Assembly (NCBI GenBank): GCA_003344405.1
Contig: NOWV01000015.1
Location: 310,001-374,000 of the forward strand
Length of the DNA: 64,000 nucleotides
Source: Trichoplax sp. H2
Lineage: Eukaryota; Placozoa; Uniplacotomia; Trichoplacea
Direction: 5' to 3'
Shown: positions 10,799 to 22,300 of the stretch, in pieces
How the letters are laid out: every line of letters begins with the position of its first letter
How positions within the stretch are numbered: position 1 is the first letter of the stretch
The notes under the pieces: model-generated
Databases searched by the model: none
Seen by the model: only the letters and a program-made list of their open reading frames with translations
Told to the model about the DNA's origin: nothing
Translations under genes and position numbers: made by a program

Positions 10799-13402
10799 AT
10801 GCTAACTAGTCTTTCAAATTATAATCCTATTTGCAGCTATAGTAAAAAAAAAGGAAGTCAATTAAAAATTGACTGGCAAGGAAACGAAAACCTTAAAGTT
10901 TATTCATTCGACTTAGTCGAAAGTTCTGGAATTACAATAGAAGAGGATAATTCGTACAAGTATTACGACTTACCTCGTCAAGGGAAAAATGCTCAGTATG
11001 GCTTCCGACAATTATCCATCTTCAGACAGCAAGATAGCGAAAAACAAGATGCTATTCGGTGCCTCAACGATATTACAAAGCAAATAAAGAGCAGTTCTCA
11101 ACCACTGTACCAGTATCAAAGCAAATTAAGCAGGAATCTAGACATGCAATTCTTTATCCAATATGCTGAACAAGTTTTAGATGTAGTCAAACAGGATGAA
11201 TATAAAATCTCTGTTACGATCGATGACGATCAAATTAATGCAATCACAGCATTGATAACAGAGAATGTTTTCAATTTGATCAGTGATCTACTGAATAAGT
11301 TGAAGATTTCTTTGAAAGAAGTGTTTACGAACGAGATGGTAGAGAAAATTACCAAATGTCTAGATCTGATTACTAATGAAGAATTCGTGTTAACTTACTC
11401 AAATAAGCAGATTTTAGAGCATATGAATCAAAATCAAGAAACAATAATAAAAATGCTAAATGAAATTTTTGAAAATCAAAATAGAATGCAACAAGAGCTA
11501 GATAATTTAAATCAAAAGCGAGGAAATGGCATAGCTACACTTATACCTAGTCAACCCAAGGAGAATATATCACAAGATGGCGACTGTCTGGATGGCGTAG
11601 TCATGGACAGAACTCTTGAAGAAGGTGAAGGTGGGCAATCTTTACTTTTATGTATTATTCACTAAATAATCTCGATTGAGAATTAGTCCAGCACTTTATA
11701 CAATATTCAGCTGAGGAGAATTACAGTCCAAAGTTTGTTGCACAACAGCAGCAATGATTATAATACATCTTAGATCGTTTTAGTGAGTCAGCAAATTAAA
11801 GGAATTTAAATGACAGCGATAGCATATTTGCATATACGATGGCTGCTCTGCAACAGAACTAGAACGCATACCTTCATTCTACGTGAAAATAGTTTACCCT
11901 AATATTAAGAATTAAATTAAAAAACGAAATATTAATGTGCGAAGGTTTACATTAAAACGAAGTAATTTAGTAGACCGTAACTGATGATGTAACCAAGTAG
12001 AAGTGGGTATTACATGATGATAACGAACAATTCTATTCGAGAATTCATTAAAATAGTTTTCTCCTATCAGAAGAGTTATTACAATAATTTTAGAACTATA
12101 CAGTATGCCTACTTGCTCGTTTGCATTAATACATCGCATTATAGTACATCGACAATTTATAAAAATTTTCATTTATCATCGCGAAGTGTACAACTTTTAA
12201 ATGTCTTGACAAGCAGCTTTCATTCTAATACTTATGTTACAGGTATTTCAAATCTTCATTAACCCGCACTTGTAGGCAAAAGATTACATCTTTTATAAGC
12301 GGCTTGCAGAATTATACCTTTAAATAAGACGAATGTCGAAATACTTAGTGGCTCAATTGTTAATTTAAAATAAAATCATTGCAGCAGTTGCATCTCACCT
12401 TCATATATGTTTCTCATACGTAATTTTTTACGATAGAATAGCTATATTTTCATCTCGCTACCAATGTTATAAGTTTCGTAGCAATGACATATTACAAACA
12501 GTAAGCAGATGTCTTCTATTCATGGATCTCCAAGTTAAAAATCATATCTCCTTATCTGTCATTGTAATGAGGCAGACTTTATCTTATTCTGTATGAATTT
12601 ATTAAATTACAATAAAGTTAGACCTGCAAAAACTTAAGATAAAAATCTACTTTTAGTATAATATTTAAAATGTTCATGCAAGCTAGCCTATAATAGCAGA
12701 ACAGTAAAACAAGCGATACTACCTCTAAACTTCTACGATTTCTATCTCTAAATCAAACCAACGAACAAACAGTTTACTGACCAAGCTGTCTATAAATCAT
12801 AGTAGTTATGAATCTCTTCTACTTTTCTGGACTTAGATTACTCTCTAGCTGTCTCTTCTACCAAGAGACGTTAAGTTGGTTGATTGCAAGTTTACGTTAA
12901 CCTTGTAAAATAATACTAGGCAATAGTTAGTCCGGTTCTTTATGAAATCTAACGGTTTAAATCACTTTTTGAACGTAGTAACTTTCTATCGTTTCTTTTC
13001 TACTTTATTAAAAAATTTACTTTATTTCTATCTTTACACAATATAAAGGATGGCTATTACTGAAATTCGAACGTCATTTGATTTATTCCTCTTGTAACCG
13101 ATTGTCTTTCTTTTTTTGTCTAAGGTGCCCAACGAATCTTAGATTTAATTTCCAAAACTCAAATCTTGAATGACATCAAAGCTGTCAATTTAAAAGTGTT
13201 TTACGAATGTCTCGGCCTAAAGCATTTTAAAGTCAAAACAATCTTGAGCAGTAATCTAACAATAGGAGATAGACTAAAAAATATAATTAAAATTTGGTGC
13301 AACGAAAAACAAACCGAAGCAACAAAAAGAGTTCTCGTTGAAGCTTTGTCTAAAGTTGGATTAGATAAAGCAGCTGAATTGGTATCCAAGTCTCAGAAGT
13401 AA
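10799..13402 (+). CDS. A2: unknown N-terminal module fused to a Death domain
   Basis: Two exons. Exon 1 runs 10799-11624 and ends GAAG|gtgaag in phase 1. Exon 2 runs 13125-13402 after a strong acceptor (tttttttgtctaag), also phase 1, giving 367 residues. The frame is open from an earlier ATG at 10778; I prefer 10799 because it aligns with the B2 start. Residues 1-275 match B2's first exon: KKGSxL, a short acidic stretch, YGFRQLS, a helical core with YQYxSKLSxNLDM, AEQVLxVV, DDQINxIT and LITNE, then a Gln/Asn-rich coiled-coil-like tail. Residues 276-367 form a Death domain: ILDLISKTQ, a YECLGL core, the hallmark Trp in IIKIWCNE (about 333), then ATKRVLVEALSKVGLDKAAELV. Death domains form homotypic complexes in apoptotic and inflammatory signalling, so an adaptor role is plausible. 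The partner is unknown. Confidence 0.75.
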
Positions 13403-14169
13403 ATATCAATGCAGCATATGCCTGCAGCTACAGCAAATCTGAATACCATTTGAATATTATCTCGCCTGAAAGCATAGACGTAGATCTTGATGGAATATCT
13501 ATAATAAATGGTTGAAACAGTACTGCATACTAATTGCCAGAGCATATTAAATTCCTAGCGTGATAACGGCCTCAGGACGTCTTAATGAGCGATTCTATCT
13601 TCATGTCAACGGCATATAATACACAGTTTATAGGAATATTCATATGCATAATGTATGATGTAAGCTCATATTTAGAAATTGAAACAGTATTTGTCGTACC
13701 ATTTTATGGAAGAATATTTTGCAATCACTGATTATGCAAGTCGACAGAGTTTAAAGTTAGTCAGCTACGATACTTGTACTCGTATTAGTCAGTATTCCAT
13801 TTGAATGTCCAACAAGACCAAATATACAGTATTATGATCTGCGCGATTTTATGTAACTAATTACATAATTGTTCTACTATTTACCTTCTATTGATCTGCA
13901 ATGCTGCGATTATCTTACTCATTACTTTAAATATCATAGTAGCAATCAACCATGTAATTTAGTCGATCTTATAATAGTGGTCTTACGTAGACAGACTACG
14001 ACAGGGGCTATTAAATATAATTATAAAGATAGCTATCTTTGGCAATTCCCGAAATTTAGTCCAATACTATGCTAGCCACGTTATATTCGGTGTAGTTCAT
14101 ATAACAACCAAGCTATCAATTATTTCACAGCTTACAGCACAGTAAGGAAAAGAAAAATGCAATAAATTC

Positions 14170-14980
14170 CTTACCAATCAAACTGTCTTATAGTATAGGA
14201 TAACGATGTCATTAACATTAAATAAATTCATTTTATTTTTTATTATTCAACGATTTCATTCTTAGAAATACTTTTCGACTATTCCAATAGCAGGCATTAC
14301 TTAAAATAGTACAGATAGATAAAAGAATAGATAAATCTTCACTTTTAACTATAACACATAAAAAAATTCTATTCAAGTGCATAATAGAATAACTTTACTT
14401 AAAAGTTTGTCCTACATTTTATAGAGATTCAATAAATAAGCTAATATTAATGAAATCGATTTAGAAAATAGAATATATCAATTTCAGGATCTAAAAGAAT
14501 TGAGCAAAGTCTTACGCCAAGCGTCATATGCCTAAAATTTGACAAATTTGTGCATATCTAGAATAAAATCTTAGTATTTAGCTCTAGGGAATTTAGATGA
14601 AGACATGAAATTTAAGCAAAGTGATGAAATACTTTCACTAGCAGAGAATTAAATTCGATTAGCAAGTTATTGTAACTGGAAAATTTCAAAGGAAATAAAA
14701 ATAAAAATTATATGGCAAGACTTGCTGTTATAGACTAGAAATAGTGAGAACCGAAAGAGTATAAGATTTACGAATCTGTCGCATCTGCACTTACTTCAAG
14801 TTGATTTAAATAGATTGAATCTTAAAGGAATCGTTTTTAAAGTAAAGCATTGTGCAGTTTGTAGCAAATAAGAATATTACTTGCCTGAATAAAGGAATTG
14901 AATGGTTTCTCTCCAATATTTAAGCACTAAATTAATTTCTTTATCCAACAGTAAGTAAGGTTATTAATAATCTATCTCAA
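14170..14980 (+). repeat. Downstream block shared with 37900-38690
   Basis: Collinear similarity to the sequence downstream of B2: 'gaaaatagaatatatcaat' against 'gaggatagaatataccaat', 'actttcactagcagagaatt' against 'gctttcactatcagagaatt', 'gagaaccgaaagagtat' against 'gagacccgaaagagcat', and 'caacagtaagtaaggttatt' against 'caacagtaagtaaggctatt'. Identity by eye is modest over 700-800 bases with small indels. It is non-coding in all frames here. It supports descent of units A and B from one duplicated segment. Confidence 0.6.
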
Positions 14981-15461
14981 TATAAAAATCATTTAAATTA
15001 GTATCGTAATTTGCTATTATTTACAGCATGTGTTATATCCTCTAACTCAGTATTATTATGAATACGCACGAATATCATCCTCCGGTACAACATAAGATAG
15101 CATAACTGTATTGGTGATTGTTATCATACGAGAACTACATCTAGTTAGGTGATCTGACAAATCTGTAACTAATCAGTATCCGAAAGACTACATACTTATA
15201 ATATTGCACATCGTGCAATCAGTCATGCAAGAATTGAGAGATTGAGAGGTTTTACTCATTCTAGTTTCTAGAGATACTCTTAAAGTTCTGAATAGTAAAG
15301 TTCTTGAGATATCTGTAGTGGAGTACATTAGTGATATATAACTTCTTAAATTGCTGAGAATAATTCTAAATCTATTTCAATAGAAATTATTAAACGTAAC
15401 TTATAAAGATTCCACAAGTATTGCTTCATCCCCGAGTCTTACAAGAGTACCTTCGTCAGGT

Positions 15462-15479
15462 TATATATATATATATATA
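15462..15479. repeat. TA dinucleotide microsatellite
   Basis: Nine TA units in a row. A shorter similar run lies at 51145-51159. Confidence 0.8.
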
Positions 15480-15690
15480 CCTACATATATTCATTGAGGG
15501 CTGCAAATACAAAAACTAACTAAAGCTAAAGTTTCATAGTATTTCTTTAAAAATTTATTTACTTGTTCACGAAAAAATTATTGCACTGATTTGATTTTGA
15601 ATAAATATAGTTACATTATTACAATAACAAACAAAAGTAGCAGTTTATTTAGTCTTTTAATTCAATTAACCAATCAGTATCAATTTGAGG

Positions 15691-15911
15691 CTAGTCAATG
15701 ATTTCTGAAATGAACTCCTGAGGGTTAAGTAAACTTATAGAAATTTTTGTTTCTTCACGTACGATATCAGTAATAGGATTATCTAGTAGTTAGCAATCAC
15801 TGAATTAAACTGTGGAAAGCTATTCCAGCATTCAAAATATCACTATATCTTTTCACATTAATAACTTCTTTATGGGCCTTGATGTCATCCAATACCGCAT
15901 GATATCTGATC
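15691..15911 (-). pseudogene. Possible minus-strand gene relic
   Basis: Two adjacent minus-strand stretches read like protein but sit in different frames. From 15911 down to about 15800, after a 'ctccttcaag' acceptor, the reading includes HAVLDDIKAHKEVINVKRY and then stops. From 15782 down to 15691 it reads NPITDIVREETKISISLL and ends EIID-stop. No intron of usable length separates them, so a frameshifted relic fits better than a working gene. The family is not recognised. Confidence 0.3.
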
Positions 15912-17348
15912 CTTGAAGGAGAACACATTAAATTTCAAATATAGAAATGGAACCAGAAAAACAAATCAAGCCTACAAATTAAGTACCATTCATAACATAT
16001 CTGTAGATCACAATTTTATAAGCTAACCTATTGCCTTCAATAAAGACTAATAAACATCAATACTCTAGATTAACACCTAGCATAATGTATCATATAATAT
16101 TATAAATCATAATCATAAACTCTAATCTAACTTTGATAAACCTTTAAAAATGGGGTGATATTTAATTTCCATAGGCATAGATTACATTTTTAGCATTTTT
16201 TGAATGGGTAATGTACTATTTTTTATTTGTATCAGCTTGCCAAATAATTTAGATTATCAATTTAATGAGGGGATTTCTTTCGAAACTGTAAACAAGAATT
16301 TAAATAAAGATATACAATGGTTACAATTCTAACTGATTAGCTCTTGTAAATAGTTTATCCGTTCCAACATTACTTTTTTACAATAGTTTTTTTCATCATT
16401 GTATACCACTAGCTACATTAAAAATTTGTACTACGTACCAGATTTCTCATCCTCTATTTCCATTCTTTTAAAGAACTAGTACTTGTTCAAAAGCTTTATT
16501 TTACAAAGAATCTAAAATCTCTTCCTTCCTTACTCGAAGAAAACTGATTTCACTTAAAAACAGTGAGAAATACTTCTTAGCCCTTTCTACTATCAAACTT
16601 CTAGTCAGCGTAACTGGTCAAAAAAATACTGCCCTTTGTAAATAACTCAATATAACGATTTCTTTGTGATCTACCTTAACATAATATGAAATTGACCACA
16701 ATATCAGGTTGGGTATTTAGATCGCTCCGTAGCTTTTAATATATTCTTAAATATAGGCATTTTTTTATTGGCTTAGTATAGAAATCTGTACTGAGTCTGT
16801 TTCAACTATACTCAAACACTGTTATTCTCAGTTATTTATAGTACACACAATTTTCGCAATTTCCAATCTATTGCAATTACATAATCTATCATGGAATATG
16901 TGGTATCTAATACTACAATCCTGTTCTCCGCATGCGTTGCATATCAAAAGTTATAAATACTGATGATTTTTGTCTCCAATTTGTTAGTTTTACCTGTCCA
17001 TGTTAGTATCAACGCACGCTGTAATTCGGTAGCTTACATGCTGATCTAGCAACTAACGCACTACATTTTACACAGTTACTATCTACAATAAAGTATCCAT
17101 CTTTCCAATAAATCCCTAATATAATTCTGTGAATGGCTACTAAGTCCACATTTGCAGACTATTCGAACCCTACATTACACAAAGTAACAAACAGAATACT
17201 GTAATTGTTAGCGATGCAAACTTAAAAAGCAAACAAGAATCCGTCACAAGTCATCCGGAACCGTTCCCAGTAAAAACGACCTTGCAATTTAAAATTTATC
17301 TAAATTTTTCATTCAATTATAAGGATTTTAAGCCTTTCCTATATTACC

Positions 17349-17963
17349 ATGGCAAATCAACAAGAGGCTGGCAAATGGCCAGAAGATTTTGATGACAGTC
17401 AATTCAAGAATGGATCAAAGATTAAACAATTTTTAATCACCTTCATTGAAAATTTTATCTCAGTGTTGCAAGAGATGTCTAATATGCTTGAACTTCAAAT
17501 TGAATTAAAGTCAGGGATAATTGCAGATTCTACATCACAATTTCTGGATGGTATTAAATCCTTTCTATTAGCAGTCTCGCATGATGGACTGTATAATATA
17601 GCAAAAGGAAACGAAATAATACAAAGACTAATCGACGAAATTACCGAAAGGCGCGATCGTAAATTCATCAAAAAAATTATTGACCGTCTAACTCCCAACA
17701 AAGATAGCATTAAATTAGCTATATCCATAATGGCTTGCGATCTTGTCAGAATCTATGAGCAGCAAATATCTATTATTTCTGGTTATAGCGATAATTACTA
17801 CGTTAAAAAATTTGCAAATGATATGGTCAAGGTGATCATCAGGTACATTTTAAATGAGGAAGATAGCCCACCGGAAAAGCCGACTGATATTGCGAAATTT
17901 GTTATCCCATGTCTTTTTAATCCTAATTTTGCCAAAAAAAAGTGGTTAGTTGAGATTTTATAA
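17349..17963 (+). CDS. B1: unknown helical protein, paralogue of A1
   Basis: Open frame of 204 residues, second member of the family described for A1. It starts at an ACCATGG context, close to a good initiation site. WPEDFDDSQ, KIKQFLITFIENF, RRDRKFIKKII, LTPNKD, IMACDLVRIYEQQ and WLVEI align with A1 at comparable spacing, so about 200 residues are conserved while the A1 C-terminal extension is absent. The conserved core reads as a helical bundle with one near-invariant helix (IACDLVRIYEQQ type) that could be an interaction surface. The gene lies 1.36 kb upstream of B2 on the same strand, as A1 does for A2. No signal peptide or catalytic motif was recognised. The function is unknown. Confidence 0.7.
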   Translation: MANQQEAGKWPEDFDDSQFKNGSKIKQFLITFIENFISVLQEMSNMLELQIELKSGIIADSTSQFLDGIKSFLLAVSHDGLYNIAKGNEIIQRLIDEITERRDRKFIKKIIDRLTPNKDSIKLAISIMACDLVRIYEQQISIISGYSDNYYVKKFANDMVKVIIRYILNEEDSPPEKPTDIAKFVIPCLFNPNFAKKKWLVEIL

Positions 17964-19321
17964 AATAATTTTATTTGTAAATCTCATATTGTTCTATAAC
18001 AACTTTAATTGATAAGTAGAGAAGATGGTTTTTAGTTGCCCATAGTGATTTCAGCTAATAATAAAAGTAATGCGTAGTAAAATTTCTACATAAATTTAAA
18101 GTCAGCACTCTGTAAACTAGATTAGACATATCTATTTAATACAGTAATTGTAGATGATAGCTAGTATGATGAGACGGTGTGTACTAGTACTAATAGTACT
18201 ATGTTATCTACAGAATTGACTGTATATTAATAACTCAAAACTGAGTTGATGGATTGTGAACCAAAGGGTTATAAAATTTGTTCATTAAAATAAAGATACC
18301 TTTTTTAGCGAAATCACTATTTCAACCCAATAGTAAAATAGTTCAATACTTTATCATTATTCTACTAGTATGAGCCAGCTCATAGCATTCCATTTTATCT
18401 TAATGTTTTTTACCAAAATTATAAGCAATTATAACTTACACCTACTTGGATTAAATTTTTAGAATAATAACTAATATGAGATGCAGATAAAGGCAATATA
18501 AATGGATTGATGATGATATTTTATAACTTCACTATCATTCCACTAAATGATGAGCTAGCTAACTGTACTTCACTTAGCCTAGAGACTTTTTCAACTAAAA
18601 TCATGCGTAATCTTAACTCTAATTTTACTTAGATCCTATGCATATAATGAGTTCCTTAATTAATAAAATTCACAATTTACATAGGTTAATGATAGACATT
18701 AGTTATGTAAAACTACTTTCAAAAGGAATTTCTTACGTATTTCTTAGTGTATACCTACGCGCCGTAAATGGATTCTAAAAGCTCTTTGGTTGACAAATAC
18801 TCGTTTAAATTACAGTTATTAAAATTAGCAATTGTCTAAAGTGAAGAAATTAGGTCACCACTTGTTCAACCCGAAAAGTATGATTTAATTATAGCACGCC
18901 TGATGAAGAAAATTCCATTTTCTTACCATTAAGATAATAATTAAATGTTGCTAAGTAAGATCAGTCGGGTGAATTAATAAGCCTAGCTTCTACGATAGCT
19001 ATTCCATGTGATTCCAAAATCACATGAGTAAATTATACAGTAGTATAAATCTATATAACTGTCAGCTACATCTTTAAATGCATATGACACGAAGAAAGCA
19101 AGTACACCATTTATCGTATCAGCCATCATACTATTACTTATTAAACATAGCAGACTATTCTGCTTGCTAGTACTACTGTACTCATGCTGTAGCTGCCAAT
19201 TATTGAATGACTAATATTTATACTGCAGGAAATATTATGCTAAGTGTCCACTACGATAATTAATTAACATATTGATGCTATTCATTCTTTTAGCCATGTT
19301 TCATGGCAAAATCGTTTTAAA
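17964..19321. other. Spacer B1-B2, no gene seen
   Basis: About 1.36 kb, no exon recognised. Just before the B2 ATG the frame is open back to a 'ttcattcttttag' acceptor at about 19294, so a 5' exon is possible. Confidence 0.5.
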
Positions 19322-22300
19322 ATGCTGCAGCAAGTACTTTCATACCATAATCCTATTTTTAGGTTCAAAATAAAGAAGGGAAGTGAATTAGAAATAGTCT
19401 TACAAGAAAATGGAAACCTGAAAAAAATCAATTCACCAGATTTAATTATCAATACTGGAATTAGAGTAAAGGTGAATAATTCTTTTAAGTGCTATGATCT
19501 AAGCCACGGTGGAAAAATTGCTCTATATGGCTTCCGACAGTTGTCCTTTTTCAGCATTGGCAACCATAAAGACATAGTGAACGGCATCAACGATATTACG
19601 CATCAAATTAATATCAATGATCAATCATTATATCAGTATAAAAGCAAATTAAGCGGAAATCTAGATATGGAATCCTTTATTCATTATGCTGAACAGGTTC
19701 TAAATGTCGTCACACAGAAAGATCGATTTGAAATCACTGCTACGGTCAATGATGATCAAATCAATGTAATTACCACATTATTAACAGAGGATATTTCAAA
19801 TTTAATCAATGATAAGATGGATGCGTTCAAAATCTACCTGAAAGAAGCGTTTGGGAAAGAAATGAAAGAGATGAAAGAGATACTAGAGAAGATTGCAAAG
19901 TATCAGGATTTGATTACAAATGAAAAATTCATTTTAACTAACTCAATTGAAGAGATTTCAAAGGCTTTTAACATTCATACTCAAAAGATGATAGAAAATC
20001 TAGAAAAAGCAGGAACTGAACGAAAGCAAATTTTAGCGCTTAATCTTAGAATAGAGCAAAAGTTAGATGGTTTAGTAAATCAAATACAGAGCAATCCCAC
20101 AGATGCATCAGGTCTTAATCAACCCAACCGGAATATATCACAAGAGAGCGACAGTAAGGATACCACAGTCATTAGCAAACCTCTTTTAAAAGGTGATAAA
20201 TATCTTCACTTTTATATAACAGCAATAATTGAAATAGATCATAGATCACACCAGTAAGTCAGCAAAATTAAATGAATTTAGCTGATGATCATATCATATT
20301 TACGATGGTCACATTGCAACAGAACTGTAACACACGTCTTTATTACATGGGATAACAAATTACTCTAATTAGGATCTAAATTATCGAAAAATATATGATA
20401 TGGAATACTTTTTGCGATATACAGCATGAAGCACAGCCCACACATTTTTAATAATATCTAAGCTGTAGCAACCATAATTACAACAGGATTCATTAAAATA
20501 GTACTCGCATGTCACAAAAGAGAGTTACCAGCAAATTAAAACAATACGGTTTACCTATTTACTCCGTTGCATCACGTATTGTAGTACGTCGACAATTTAT
20601 AAAAATTTCAATTATCTTCATCAATAAAATCCAGATAAATCGCCGCATTAGCCGGATATCAAAACTTACTATATAGAGATACCTTCAAAGTATTACTCAT
20701 TAAATCGTACTTAAAACCTTAATCATGACCTACTTTTAACTTTAGATTTGCTAAAGAATTTTCCGATCGTACCGGACAGTCACTATATTCGTCGAGAAAA
20801 ATGGATAACTAAAATTTGTGATCAATTAAAGGAAATTGGCACGAATGACGGTCAAGTTTTAATCTATGGTTCCCCAGGAATTGGTAAAACTGTAGCAGTT
20901 GCTCAAGCAGTAGAGCGAAGTGTAATTGAGCTTGGCCACTTTCAATCCTATAAAGCATATTGGCTAGATATAGGTACTGTTAGCCATTTTAAAAATAAGA
21001 CTTTTCTATATTTATAGATAGTATTCTATAAAGTTTACAATGTATTATACAACATAATATTTAATGTATGAAATAAGACATACATGTTGCATGCAATTTC
21101 CTTCAACTAGAACTTAAGCGCTCTGATAGGATACTTCGTTTTATTTGCTCCGAAAATAGAGACATAAATAACATTTTTAATATCTAGCTAACTAGAAACA
21201 CAAGTTTAAAGCTGCAGGTCCGGAAATATACCGTACTATCTAAAATTATAACGTATTATGCTATAGCTGCTGACAGTCACAGCTGCTTGCTATCACTGTA
21301 TTTCCTAAATCAAATTACAACAAGCTTTTACGTAATATACCATAAGTATAAAGACGCTGTGATATATACCAATCACATATATCTAAAGTGTTACAGTCGA
21401 TATAAGGGCTTGGNNNNNNNNNNNNNNNNNNNNAGCAATTTGAAAAGGAATATTCTCTTACTCACTGTACAGAATATTTCATCATCCAAAAAGAAAACGG
21501 TATTCTGGTAAGGAATCATGTTCTTATAGCTATTCTTGTCTCAAATTTGGATCAATCACTCATCAGACGTATTACCGGTGTTAACTTTTCCAGGTTATAG
21601 CTGTAGCCAACAGCATGACTAAAATTTTAACATACTGCTATAGCAAAGAGAAACACTATAATTTCGAATTTGTTCTGGATCTTAAAAAGATTAGCAACTT
21701 ATGGTCTAGTCAGCGTTTAGCATTTATCACAGATAAGAGTCAAATTCATATTTACGATAAATGCAAAATACAGTTATTGCAAGTTATACAATCACCTATT
21801 AATGATGAATATAGCGAAATATCAGGTAACGAGAATCAATCATCGTTCATTTGTCGAACTAATGATCGCGAATACATTGTTTTTAAAGCAATACAGACGG
21901 CAAATCAAAGCTGATGAGATTGCCTGCCCATAATAATGTTAGAATACAAAATACACTGATTTTTTTAGTATCTTATCCAGACAGTTTTATATCTCGCAGC
22001 TATACATTGCATTATTTGTTTTTAATTACTCAGCAAGAAATTGCTGATAATAAGTTTCAGTTATTTTATAGCGGCATATTTACGGAGACAATGTTATACC
22101 TTAACAATACTTCGCAGGCCTTATTGATTTATTTTACGTAGCTAAACTTACAGTAAAAGAATTTGTACTTCGTGATATTTTATAGATTAATAGTTTATCC
22201 TAGAGAATTGGGTATACTAAAAATAGCGTAATAGCAAATGCGCTGCTAGCCAGATTTATTGCAGCAGGTTAATTTGTTTTTCATGATATTTATCAATCGA

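Larger units (their letters stand above)
13403..17348. other. Intergenic between units A and B
   Basis: Nearly 4 kb. It holds a block at about 14170-14980 related to one at 37900-38690, a possible gene relic at 15691-15911 and a TA microsatellite at 15462-15479. No intact gene was recognised. The short open frame at 13869-14075 (+) has no support. Confidence 0.55.

Noticed and set aside
21359-21376. 'gtgatatataccaatcac' shared with 50417 as possible mobile-element end.
   Set aside because: Too short and no flanking similarity; noted only.
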